This document shows, piece by piece, positions 1-5,381 of a stretch of DNA of 6,581 bases. The position numbers and the translations under genes are program-made. Origin of the DNA: Deltaproteobacteria bacterium (GTDB lineage Bacteria > Desulfobacterota > G020345765); contig JAUWWP010000152.1 of NCBI GenBank assembly GCA_030616835.1, positions 1 to 6,581 of the forward strand, in the 5' to 3' direction. The notes beneath the pieces were generated by a model. That model was not told where the DNA came from and ran no database searches. It was given only the letters and a program-made list of their open reading frames with translations. Position 1 is the stretch's first letter. Each line of letters starts with the position of its first letter.

Positions 1-645
1 GAAGCCCTCATAGTATTTGTCCTTACCCTGGGGATCGGCAAGGCCCTCTACGAGGCAAGGCAGTCCGCATTTGTTTCCCGCTACCTTTTTATCTTCATCC
101 CCGTCCTGTTTATTTATGTTCCCACCATGGTAATCTTAATAGGAAAGAGGCAGCTTGAGGATTATGGGATCACGCTTCGGGGAGGGTGGGGAGGGGTTAA
201 GGATACTTTGCTCCTGGCTCTGATTACTTTTCCTCTCTTTTTCCTGGGCTACTGGCTCTATCAATCATTAGGGTTTACCCTGGGTCTGGGTAGTAGAGGA
301 GCACCGCCCGAAGGGTGGATAATAGTTATTTTCTACCAGATCCTTTTTATTGCCTTACCGGAGGAATATTTCTATCGCGGGTACCTCCAGTCAAGATTAA
401 ATCAGGCATTCCCCAGGAGATTCAGGCTCCTTAAGGTTGATTTTGGCTGGGCCCTTATTCTGGCCGCTCTTTTGTTTGCCCTCGGCCATTTTATTATCAG
501 TTTTCAGTGGTGGCAGATGAATGTCTTCTTCCCGGCTTTGATCTTTGGCTGGCTCCGGGAAAGAAACGGCAGCATCATTGCTCCCACCCTGTTTCACGGA
601 CTATGTAATGTCTATATTATAGCTTTAAGAGCCATTTTCTTTTAA
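1..645 (+). CDS. CPBP-family intramembrane glutamic endopeptidase, 5' end outside window
   Basis: The frame is open from base 1 through the first in-frame ATG at 127, so the gene starts upstream of the window; 214 codons plus stop are visible. The fragment is strongly hydrophobic with several membrane segments. It carries the three motifs of the CPBP (Abi/CAAX-protease-like) family: EExxxR at fragment residues 121-126 (LPEEYFYRGYLQ), FxxxH at 159-163 (FALGH) and HxxxN at 199-203 (HGLCN). In this family these residues form the intramembrane active site with a catalytic glutamate. Family members process prenylated proteins, bacteriocins or sorting-signal proteins. The C-terminal pattern FPALIFGWLRERNGSI followed by the third motif also resembles the myxosortase-like branch that removes C-terminal anchor signals, but no substrate is visible here. 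The family assignment is firm; the substrate is unknown. It is followed by 55 bases and then a compositionally different, AT-rich gene. Confidence 0.9.
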   Translation, partial: EALIVFVLTLGIGKALYEARQSAFVSRYLFIFIPVLFIYVPTMVILIGKRQLEDYGITLRGGWGGVKDTLLLALITFPLFFLGYWLYQSLGFTLGLGSRGAPPEGWIIVIFYQILFIALPEEYFYRGYLQSRLNQAFPRRFRLLKVDFGWALILAALLFALGHFIISFQWWQMNVFFPALIFGWLRERNGSIIAPTLFHGLCNVYIIALRAIFF

Positions 646-700
646 TATAGGAACATCTACACTTTGGAGAAGGAAAAGGTTATTTCTTAGGGGTTTGCAA

Positions 701-1555
701 ATGTCAAAAATTGTTAAGAAAACAGATTATAAAGGCCTCCTTGAAAAAGTTTCCAAAATAATTGAAGAGGCAAGAAAGAAAACAGTCAGGCAGATAAACA
801 CAATCATTACTCAGACTTATTGGGAGGTTGGTAGAATTATTTTAGAGGAAGAACAAAGGGGTAAAGAAAGGGCAGAGTATGGAGAAGAACTTGTAAGGAA
901 ATTATCAAAAGACCTCACAAAGCGCTTTGGTAAAGGGTTCACTGCTTCAAATCTTTGGAATGTGCGCCAATTTTATTTGACCTATCCAAAACTATATGCA
1001 CCAATTGGAAAATCTGAGGATGAGAAACTCTACGCACTGCGTAGAGAATTGACGTGGACCCACTTTAGAATTTTGATGCGGATTGAAGATGGAGCTATCA
1101 GGCACTTTTACGAAATTGAAACCATCAGGAATAACTGGTCAACTCGCGAGCTTGAACGCCAGATAAACTCTTTATTATTTGAACGTCTGAGCTTAAGTAA
1201 GGACAAAAATAGGGTTATGAGACTTACTCAAAAAGGACAAATTATTGAGAAGCCAAGTGATGCAATAAAAGACCCTTATGTTTTAGAATTTCTGGGAATA
1301 CCGGAGAAAAGTTATTATACAGAGTCTCAATTAGAGCAGAAGCTAATCGATCACCTTCAGGATTTTATTCTTGAGTTAGGAAAAGGATTCGCCTTTGTTG
1401 CCAGGCAGAAAAGGATAACCATTGATAATGAACATTATTATATTGACCTTGTTTTTTATCACCGTATACTCCGATGTCTGGTATTAATTGATTTAAAAGT
1501 TGGAAAACTTGACCACAAAGATGTAGGGCAGATTCACCCTGTGAAATATTATTGA
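701..1555 (+). CDS. YhcG-type PD-(D/E)XK nuclease (DUF1016), N-terminal and catalytic part, truncated by insertion
   Basis: The protein begins with the DUF1016 N-terminal domain (about residues 10-160, with YWEVGRIILEEEQRG and LTWTHFRILMRI). It continues into the YhcG PD-(D/E)XK nuclease domain (about 185-278). Likely active-site residues are Glu in SQLEQKLIDHL, D249 in YIDLVFY, D264 and K266 in LIDLKVG, and Q277 in VGQ. Family proteins continue with roughly NFYLNYY and a strand-rich tail. Here the match ends after GQI (residue 278), and six foreign residues lead to TGA at 1553. The missing tail lies in the same frame from 1829. The start is ATG 701, with AGGGG at 689-693 seven bases upstream; TTG 695 is open but less likely. 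The family is linked to restriction and other defence-type loci, but its role is not settled. The catalytic residues are present, so residual activity is possible; a broken gene is more likely. Base composition is more AT-rich than the flanking genes, suggesting acquisition. Confidence 0.88.
   Translation: MSKIVKKTDYKGLLEKVSKIIEEARKKTVRQINTIITQTYWEVGRIILEEEQRGKERAEYGEELVRKLSKDLTKRFGKGFTASNLWNVRQFYLTYPKLYAPIGKSEDEKLYALRRELTWTHFRILMRIEDGAIRHFYEIETIRNNWSTRELERQINSLLFERLSLSKDKNRVMRLTQKGQIIEKPSDAIKDPYVLEFLGIPEKSYYTESQLEQKLIDHLQDFILELGKGFAFVARQKRITIDNEHYYIDLVFYHRILRCLVLIDLKVGKLDHKDVGQIHPVKYY
1533..1548 (+). repeat. Left terminal inverted repeat of GIY-YIG element
   Basis: The sequence TTCACCCTGTGAAATA pairs with 1815-1830 at 15 of 16 positions. 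Its first 13 bases are also a small palindrome on their own, TTCAC-CCT-GTGAA, so this end could be a binding site or hairpin. It encodes the out-of-family residues HPVKY at the end of the truncated nuclease. Confidence 0.8.
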
Positions 1556-1828
1556 ATTTAGAAGGGCTTATTATATGTTTTATGTTTATGTATTATTTAG
1601 TGAAAAAGATAAAAAATTATATGTAGGGTATACAAACAATTTAGAAAAAAGACTTAATGCCCATTTAAAAGGATTGGTAAATGCAACAAAAAATAGATTA
1701 CCGTTAAAATTAGTTTATTATGAAGCATGCTTACATCAACAAGATGCAACGCATAGAGAAAAATATTTAAAAACTTCTTATGGTAAAAAATACCTTAGAA
1801 ATAGATTAAAGAATTATTTCACAGGGTA
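1535..1828 (+). mobile_element. Small GIY-YIG insertion element with terminal inverted repeats
   Basis: This stretch separates the two halves of the YhcG-type gene. Its ends carry ACCCTGTGAAATA (1536-1548) and the exact reverse complement TATTTCACAGGGT (1815-1827). Adding three outer bases gives 15 matches of 16. It contains one gene, a GIY-YIG endonuclease. Deleting 1535-1828 (294 bases, 98 codons) joins ...DVGQI to NFYLNYIKDKDM... in the same frame, which is what an intact family member looks like. No clear target-site duplication is seen, and the exact junction is uncertain by one or two bases. Only about 40 bases lie outside the ORF, too few for a group I or group II intron, and stop codons exclude an intein. 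The mobility mechanism is inference; a homing-endonuclease gene insertion is the simplest reading. Confidence 0.75.
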
Positions 1829-1829
1829 A
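1575..1829 (+). CDS. Small GIY-YIG endonuclease inside the split nuclease gene
   Basis: An 84-residue protein that is essentially one GIY-YIG domain, the usual size of the free-standing UvrC-N/YhbQ-like family. The first motif is FYVYVL (residues 2-7), the second LYVGYT (15-20). They are followed by the conserved Arg and His of LEKRLNAH, the TKNRLPLKLVYYEA segment with its metal-binding Glu, and the typical REKYLKTSYGKKYLRNRLKNYF tail spread over residues 62-82. GIY-YIG enzymes make single- or double-strand DNA cuts and are common in homing and repair systems. ATG 1575 has AAGGG (1562-1566) eight bases upstream. The last codons TTC ACA GGG lie in the right inverted repeat, and the TAA stop uses its final T, so ORF and element end together. 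It is the most AT-rich gene in the window. It probably acts on DNA related to its insertion site, which is inference. Confidence 0.88.
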   Translation: MFYVYVLFSEKDKKLYVGYTNNLEKRLNAHLKGLVNATKNRLPLKLVYYEACLHQQDATHREKYLKTSYGKKYLRNRLKNYFTG

Positions 1830-1830
1830 A
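1815..1830 (-). repeat. Right terminal inverted repeat of GIY-YIG element
   Basis: The sequence TATTTCACAGGGTAAA is the reverse complement of 1533-1548 except for one position (A1828 opposite C1535). The inner 13 bases are a perfect match. It contains the last codons and stop of the GIY-YIG gene; coding sense of the host gene's tail resumes at AAC 1829. Confidence 0.8.
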
Positions 1831-1861
1831 CTTTTATCTAAATTATATAAAAGATAAAGAT

Positions 1862-2089
1862 ATGCTTGAAAATGAGAATCCCCCAGTAGGAATCATACTA
1901 TGTACTGAATATAATCGCAGTAAAGTATTTGTCGAGTATGCCCTTGGAGGATTAAGTAACAAGGTCTTTGTGTCAAAATATAAGTTATATTTGCCTACTA
2001 AGAAGGAGTTGGAAATAGAAATAAGAAGAGAAACTGTCCGTTTATCTTCTTTGAAAGCAAAAGGAAAGAGGGAGATTAGTAAGAAATGA
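1862..2089 (+). CDS. C-terminal fragment of the YhcG-type nuclease, separated by insertion
   Basis: A 75-residue ORF whose first half, ENENPPVGIILC, the VEYALGG stretch, and FVSKYKLYLPTKKELE, is the standard C-terminal tail of YhcG/DUF1016 nucleases. The homology starts before the ATG: reading the same frame from 1829 gives NFYLNYIKDKDM, the segment that normally follows the conserved GQM/GQI. This frame equals that of the upstream half, so the two pieces were one gene of about 364 codons, normal for the family. No convincing ribosome binding site precedes ATG 1862 (the upstream bases are only AT-rich). Independent translation is therefore doubtful and this is probably a pseudogene remnant. 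The last 23 or so residues (Arg/Lys-rich, ending GKREISKK) look like a variable tail. Confidence 0.8.
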   Translation: MLENENPPVGIILCTEYNRSKVFVEYALGGLSNKVFVSKYKLYLPTKKELEIEIRRETVRLSSLKAKGKREISKK

Positions 2090-2125
2090 ACATGCTGATG
2101 TCCTAACCCAAAAGAGGATTTCAGT

Positions 2126-2207
2126 GGATAGGCGGGGCTTTCCAGAATGCTTGTCCTGAGCTTGTCGAAGGAGTAGTACTACGGAGACTGGAAAGCCCCG
2201 CCTATCC
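2126..2207. repeat. Large inverted repeat with 20-bp perfect arms
   Basis: The left arm GGATAGGCGGGGCTTTCCAG (2126-2145) and right arm CTGGAAAGCCCCGCCTATCC (2188-2207) are exact reverse complements separated by 42 bases. The loop contains a different dispersed element (2150-2172). There is no T-tract after the right arm, so it does not look like a standard intrinsic terminator, although the hairpin could still end or protect the upstream transcript. The arm core ATAGGCGGGGCTT recurs, with one G fewer, at 5218-5229, suggesting a dispersed palindrome family in this genome. Confidence 0.85.
2150..2172 (+). repeat. Dispersed 23-bp repeat, copy 1
   Basis: This copy matches the reverse complement of 6483-6505 at 22 of 23 positions; the shared core is CTTGTCCTGAGC followed by (T/C)TGTCGAAGGA. 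It sits inside the loop of the larger inverted repeat. I recognise this motif as a short repeat seen between genes in many bacterial genomes, where it generates spurious ORF translations such as LSLSKD. It has no known coding role. Confidence 0.75.
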
Positions 2208-2283
2208 CCTTTAAGCGCAGACTCTGCTGAGTTCCTCAGGACATTCCGGATATTCCTCCCGACCACTTATCCTCAATTTTGTT

Positions 2284-2318
2284 AAAATTTGCTAAAATAG
2301 AGTAAAATTATAAAAAAA
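2284..2318 (+). promoter_or_regulatory. Four phased A-tracts upstream of the -35 box
   Basis: A-runs lie at 2284-2287, 2294-2297, 2304-2307 and 2312-2318, with centres at about 2285.5, 2295.5, 2305.5 and 2315, a 10-bp period. The first three sit in an identical TAAAAT context. Helically phased A-tracts bend DNA, and AT-rich sequence just upstream of -35 can contact the RNA polymerase alpha subunit (UP element). That this raises amidase expression is inference. Confidence 0.6.
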
Positions 2319-2321
2319 GGG

Positions 2322-2348
2322 TTGACAATTATAAAATTTTGGTATAAT
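2322..2348 (+). promoter_or_regulatory. Probable sigma-70-type promoter of the amidase gene
   Basis: A perfect -35 hexamer TTGACA (2322-2327) and a perfect -10 hexamer TATAAT (2343-2348) are separated by 15 bases, shorter than the usual 17. The -10 is preceded by TG and one base (TGGTATAAT, from 2340), an extended -10 that can offset poor spacing. A second TATAAT at 2350-2355 would give a 22-base spacer. The transcript would start near 2355, about 70 bases before ATG 2425. Confidence 0.75.
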
Positions 2349-2424
2349 TTATAATAAATTTAATAAAAAATGAGAAGTAGAAATTAACTGTCTGTAAGGG
2401 ATGGCGAAAGTAGAGGGTTCGACA

Positions 2425-4101
2425 ATGGTGAGAATAGGGCGATTTGCCCTGATCTTTATCCTGATTACCTCCCTTCTGCTCCTTTGCCCGGTTGTGGCTT
2501 ACTCCGGTGGGGCTGAGGGGCTATACCAGGCGGCCCGGGATTCCTATTATTCTCTGAAGAAATCCGGGGCCAAGAAGAAATATCGGCATAACTGGTTTAA
2601 GGTTATTGAGAGGTTTGCCCGGGTTGCCAAAAAATACCCGAAGTCGGACAACGCCGATGATGCCTGGTTTATGGTAGGACAGCTTTACCAGGAGCTCTAC
2701 CAATACTCTTTACTGAGGGATGATCTAAAGCAGGCGATCGAATCATATCGAGAGACAGTTAAGAATTTCCCCGCCAGCAACCTGGCGGATGATGCCCAGT
2801 TCAGGATCGGGGAGATTTATCGCGCTCGGCTGGTGGATAATTCTCAAGCCTATCTTGAATACTCCCGGGTGATTGAGAGATTTCCTCAGGGGGATCAAAC
2901 GGCAAAGGCCCGCTACTGGTGCTCACGCCTCCAGGCATTTAAGCCTGCTCCGGCAAAAAGAAAAGCAAGATCAGCAAAAAAGGATCTCGCCCTGGTGAGT
3001 GGGATTCGGCACCGTTCCAACCCTGATTACACTCGCGTTGTCATTGATGTGGAGAAAGAGGTAACCTATAAGAGCAATCTACTACCCAAGGATCCAGGAA
3101 GAAATATTCATTTTCCCCGCCTTTACCTTGATCTGAGCAATGCCAAGATAAGTTCCAAACTGAAGCAACCTATCCCTATTAGTAATACCATTCTTAAAAG
3201 GGCCCGAGCAGCTCAGTATCAGCCGGATACGGTCAGGGTAGTTCTGGATATTGAAAGTATTGAAGATCATGCCATCTTTCATCTGGAAGAGCCTTTTCGA
3301 ATCATTATTGATGTCTGGGGAAAGCCGGAGAGTATTGAGGAGATAATCGCTAAGAAGGAGGAGACTACGGAGGAGAGTAAGGAGAAGGCCAGCTCTTTTG
3401 CCAGCGCTTTTAACCTCAAGGTAAAGAAGATCGTTATTGACCCCGGACATGGGGGCGAAGACCCCGGAGCGGTAGGTAAGAGGGGACTAAAGGAAAAGGA
3501 TGTGGTTCTGAATGTCTCCCGGCTCCTGGAGAAGAAGCTAAAGGAGAGGCTGGGGTTGGAGGTAGCCCTTACCCGTCAGGATGACACCTTTATTCCTCTG
3601 GATCAGAGGGCTCCCTTTGCCAATGTTCGCAACGCAGACCTATTTATCTCCATTCATGCCAATGCCAGTCCTAATCGAAAGGCCTATGGAGTAGAGACCT
3701 ATTATCTATCCTTAACCAATGATGAAGAGGCATTAAAGGTTGCCGCCCGGGAGAATGCTACTTCGACCAAGAAGATTAGTGACCTGCAGTATATTTTGGC
3801 TGATCTGATCCTGACCTATAATGTCAATGAATCCCCGATCCTGGCGAAATTTTTGCAAGAATCGTTGAGTTTCACCTTGAGAGAGAATTATTCTCAGATC
3901 AAAGATCTGGGGGTCAAGAAGGCCCCTTTTTATGTCCTGATCAATGTTAAGATGCCGGCGGTCCTGGTGGAGCTTTCCTTTATCAGTAATCCCCGGGAGG
4001 AAAAAAGGCTACGAAGCAGACGGTATCAGGAAGTCTTGGCTGAAGGCATTTTTCAGGGGATCAAGGAGTATATCGAACAGACCAAGAGTGCCTCACTTTA
4101 G
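2425..4101 (+). CDS. N-acetylmuramoyl-L-alanine amidase with TPR, AMIN and Amidase_3 domains
   Basis: A secreted zinc hydrolase that cleaves the bond between N-acetylmuramate and L-alanine in peptidoglycan, of the AmiB/AmiC type acting in cell separation. ATG 2425 is chosen: GAGGG (2413-2417) lies seven bases upstream and the signal peptide follows directly (MVRIGRFALIFILITSLLLL, then a VVA-Y cleavage region). ATG 2401 is open, but its AAGGG touches the start codon. Residues 27-165 are TPR-like helical repeats (YPKSDNADDAWFMVGQLYQE, FPASNLADDAQFRIGEIY, FPQGDQTAKARYW). Residues 190-299 are an AMIN domain, which targets division amidases to septal wall. After a charged linker, Amidase_3 spans about 334-550. 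Zinc ligands are H342 in DPGHGG, E357 in LKEKD and H411 in SIHANA; catalytic Glu is E516 in VELSFISN. A TPR module in front of AMIN is unlike E. coli AmiC and may recruit a partner. Expression is probably from the promoter just upstream. Confidence 0.95.
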   Translation: MVRIGRFALIFILITSLLLLCPVVAYSGGAEGLYQAARDSYYSLKKSGAKKKYRHNWFKVIERFARVAKKYPKSDNADDAWFMVGQLYQELYQYSLLRDDLKQAIESYRETVKNFPASNLADDAQFRIGEIYRARLVDNSQAYLEYSRVIERFPQGDQTAKARYWCSRLQAFKPAPAKRKARSAKKDLALVSGIRHRSNPDYTRVVIDVEKEVTYKSNLLPKDPGRNIHFPRLYLDLSNAKISSKLKQPIPISNTILKRARAAQYQPDTVRVVLDIESIEDHAIFHLEEPFRIIIDVWGKPESIEEIIAKKEETTEESKEKASSFASAFNLKVKKIVIDPGHGGEDPGAVGKRGLKEKDVVLNVSRLLEKKLKERLGLEVALTRQDDTFIPLDQRAPFANVRNADLFISIHANASPNRKAYGVETYYLSLTNDEEALKVAARENATSTKKISDLQYILADLILTYNVNESPILAKFLQESLSFTLRENYSQIKDLGVKKAPFYVLINVKMPAVLVELSFISNPREEKRLRSRRYQEVLAEGIFQGIKEYIEQTKSASL

Positions 4102-4160
4102 CCCGAAATAGCTTTGAACTGCAATTCGGACATAGCAATAATTGCTTTCTTCCTGGTTTT

Positions 4161-4226
4161 AGATTTCAGATTGTAGATTATAGATTTCGAGTCTACAAAC
4201 TACAATCTGGAATCTGCAATCTACAA
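4161..4226. repeat. Palindromic dispersed repeat of the AGATTGTAGATT type, copy 1
   Basis: The left part AGATTTCAGATTGTAG (4161-4176) pairs with CTACAATCTGGAATCT (4200-4215) at 15 of 16 positions, and both arms are built from short iterations of AGATTGT/AGATTGC or their complement. A second copy lies at 6360-6434, sharing CAGATTGTAG. The element fills the gap between the amidase and the membrane hydrolase and ends four bases before ATG 4230. Similar repeats are common between genes of uncultured bacteria; the function is unknown. Confidence 0.75.
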
Positions 4227-4229
4227 TAA

Positions 4230-5156
4230 ATGGACCCTCTTACCCATAGCCTGGTAGGGATAACCGTAGCTAACTTGGGGCTCAAGGATGTTGCCCCCGG
4301 GGCAGGTTGGTTGGTGGTGGGGGCATCGGTTCTTCCTGACCTCGATTATGTAGCCAGGTTTTGGGGTGATCAAAGCTTCCTTCGATATCATCGGGGCTTT
4401 TCCCATTCTCTTGTCGGGATAGGCCTGATCTCAGCTCTGCTGGCAGGGGCCTTTTACCTGCTCTGGCCATCTTCCGGATACTGGGTCTTCTTTTTCCTCT
4501 CTCTGGCAGGAATAAGCTGTCATCTAATCCTGGATTTCCTCTCCCCTCACGGTGAGAGGCTCCTTTTTCCCTTCTCGGAAAAGTGGTATGCCCGGGAGAG
4601 GTTTATTTTCTTCGACCCCTATCTTCTGGCCCTGCCTGGAGGTGGCCTGATCCTCAGTGGGATCTTTCCCCGAGCCTCTCTGATTATCTCCTGGAGTGTC
4701 TTTTTAACCTTAATTATCTATTGGGCCATCCGGGAGTGGAGTTACCAGCGCTGCCGCGGATTGCTTACGGGTATTCAGAGACAGCACAAGGAATGGATTC
4801 GGGCAGGTCTTTCCCCTATCCCGGGTTCACCCATGGTTTGGAGGCTAATCGGAGAGGCAGAGGATGAATACTTTGTTGCCCGGGTAAATGCATTTACTCT
4901 GGCCCTGGAAGGGGAAAGGAGACTGGCCAAGCCGGTCAGGGACGAATATATATCCCGAGCAGAACAGTCCGAGGTTGTTAAACGGTTCCTGCAGGTGGCA
5001 AAATATCCCTTGGTTGAATCCAGGCCCCGGGGAGACAAGAGAGTTATTATCTGGTGGGATTTAGCATCCATTCACCGGGAGAAGAAACCTCACGTACGAG
5101 TTATTCTCTCGGAGAAAAATGAGATATTGGAAGAGGATTTTATTATCCGGGGCTAA
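4230..5156 (+). CDS. Membrane-bound metal-dependent hydrolase, YdjM/DUF457 family
   Basis: A 308-residue protein opening with MDPLTHSLVG, the hallmark start of the YdjM (PF04307) family of predicted inner-membrane metal-dependent hydrolases. Conserved polar clusters are H6, the PDLDY acids D37 and D39, HRGFSHS with H54 and H59, and a second membrane-associated set, H98, D102 and H107 in CHLILDFLSPHG; these are the likely metal ligands. Hydrophobic segments lie near 62-80, 83-104, 131-148 and 152-168. The remaining 140 residues are soluble and resemble the C-terminal extension of some relatives. The start is fixed by an in-frame TAA directly before ATG 4230. No Shine-Dalgarno sequence is visible; a palindromic repeat occupies that position. 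The substrate of the family is not established, although some members are linked to the LexA/SOS response; no LexA box is evident here. Confidence 0.88.
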   Translation: MDPLTHSLVGITVANLGLKDVAPGAGWLVVGASVLPDLDYVARFWGDQSFLRYHRGFSHSLVGIGLISALLAGAFYLLWPSSGYWVFFFLSLAGISCHLILDFLSPHGERLLFPFSEKWYARERFIFFDPYLLALPGGGLILSGIFPRASLIISWSVFLTLIIYWAIREWSYQRCRGLLTGIQRQHKEWIRAGLSPIPGSPMVWRLIGEAEDEYFVARVNAFTLALEGERRLAKPVRDEYISRAEQSEVVKRFLQVAKYPLVESRPRGDKRVIIWWDLASIHREKKPHVRVILSEKNEILEEDFIIRG

Positions 5157-5162
5157 TACTTT

Positions 5163-5222
5163 AGGGAATAGCAGGGAATAGCAGGGAGTAGCAGGGAATA
5201 GCAGGGAATAGCAGGGAATAGG
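5163..5222 (+). repeat. Tandem repeat, six copies of a 10-bp unit
   Basis: The unit is AGGGAATAGC. Copies 1, 2, 4 and 5 are identical, copy 3 has G for A (AGGGAGTAGC), and copy 6 ends in G. The array starts six bases after the hydrolase stop codon. The period equals about one helical turn. Units are contiguous with no spacers, so it is not a CRISPR array. The array is probably polymorphic by slippage. Confidence 0.95.
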
Positions 5223-5239
5223 CGGGCTTGAAGCCCACC
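5218..5239. repeat. Small palindrome GGGCTT-G-AAGCCC
   Basis: The core GGGCTTGAAGCCC (5224-5236) is a perfect inverted repeat around a central G, with two further pairing bases on each side. It directly follows and slightly overlaps the tandem array. Its left flank ATAGGCGGGCTT resembles the arm of the larger inverted repeat at 2126. It probably belongs to a dispersed palindrome family; the loop is too tight and no T-run follows, so a terminator is unlikely. Confidence 0.6.
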
Positions 5240-5381
5240 CTACAACATATCGGTATTCGTAAAGCGGTTATGAGTGAAATAAAAAAGTCAAGAGTGTAAG
5301 AAAAAACGCAACCTGGTGACGAGAGACGAAACGAGCAGCGCAACCGAACAACGTATAACCAATGGGAGTTTAGTCAAATAA

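Larger units (their letters stand above)
2090..2424 (+). other. Gene-free stretch between nuclease remnant and amidase
   Basis: No supported gene lies here. The first part (to about 2210) is the inverted repeat with its nested element. From 2210 to about 2270 nothing is recognisable. From 2273 the DNA becomes very AT-rich and holds phased A-tracts, then a promoter for the amidase gene and an untranslated leader of roughly 70 bases. An ORF on the opposite strand across 2042-2266 is composed largely of repeat sequence and is not supported. Confidence 0.7.

Noticed and set aside
695..700. TTG 695 as start of the YhcG-type gene
   Set aside because: ATG 701 lies two codons downstream with a well-spaced AGGGG; TTG would put that site almost against the start codon.
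1535..1828. Self-splicing group I or II intron, or an intein, carrying the GIY-YIG gene
   Set aside because: Only about 40 bases lie outside the ORF, far too few for a ribozyme core, and in-frame stop codons at both junctions exclude an intein.
2042..2266. Reverse-strand ORF of 74 codons
   Set aside because: It overlaps the nuclease tail and otherwise translates the inverted repeat and dispersed element; it has no family resemblance.
4134..4146. AGCAATAATTGCT as a terminator after the amidase gene
   Set aside because: The stem is five A/T-rich pairs with a three-base loop and is followed by a mixed TTCTTCC tract rather than a T-run; too weak to call.
4583..4867. Second ORF overlapping the YdjM-type hydrolase on the same strand
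   Set aside because: It lies wholly inside the well-supported hydrolase gene in another frame and has no recognisable domain.
5163..5222. CRISPR array
   Set aside because: The 10-bp units are contiguous without spacers and no cas gene is nearby.
5250..5381. A gene or promoter in the leader of xerD
   Set aside because: Only a nine-codon ORF at 5269 and no convincing -35/-10 pair are visible; the purine-rich stretch around 5310-5350 has no recognisable pattern.
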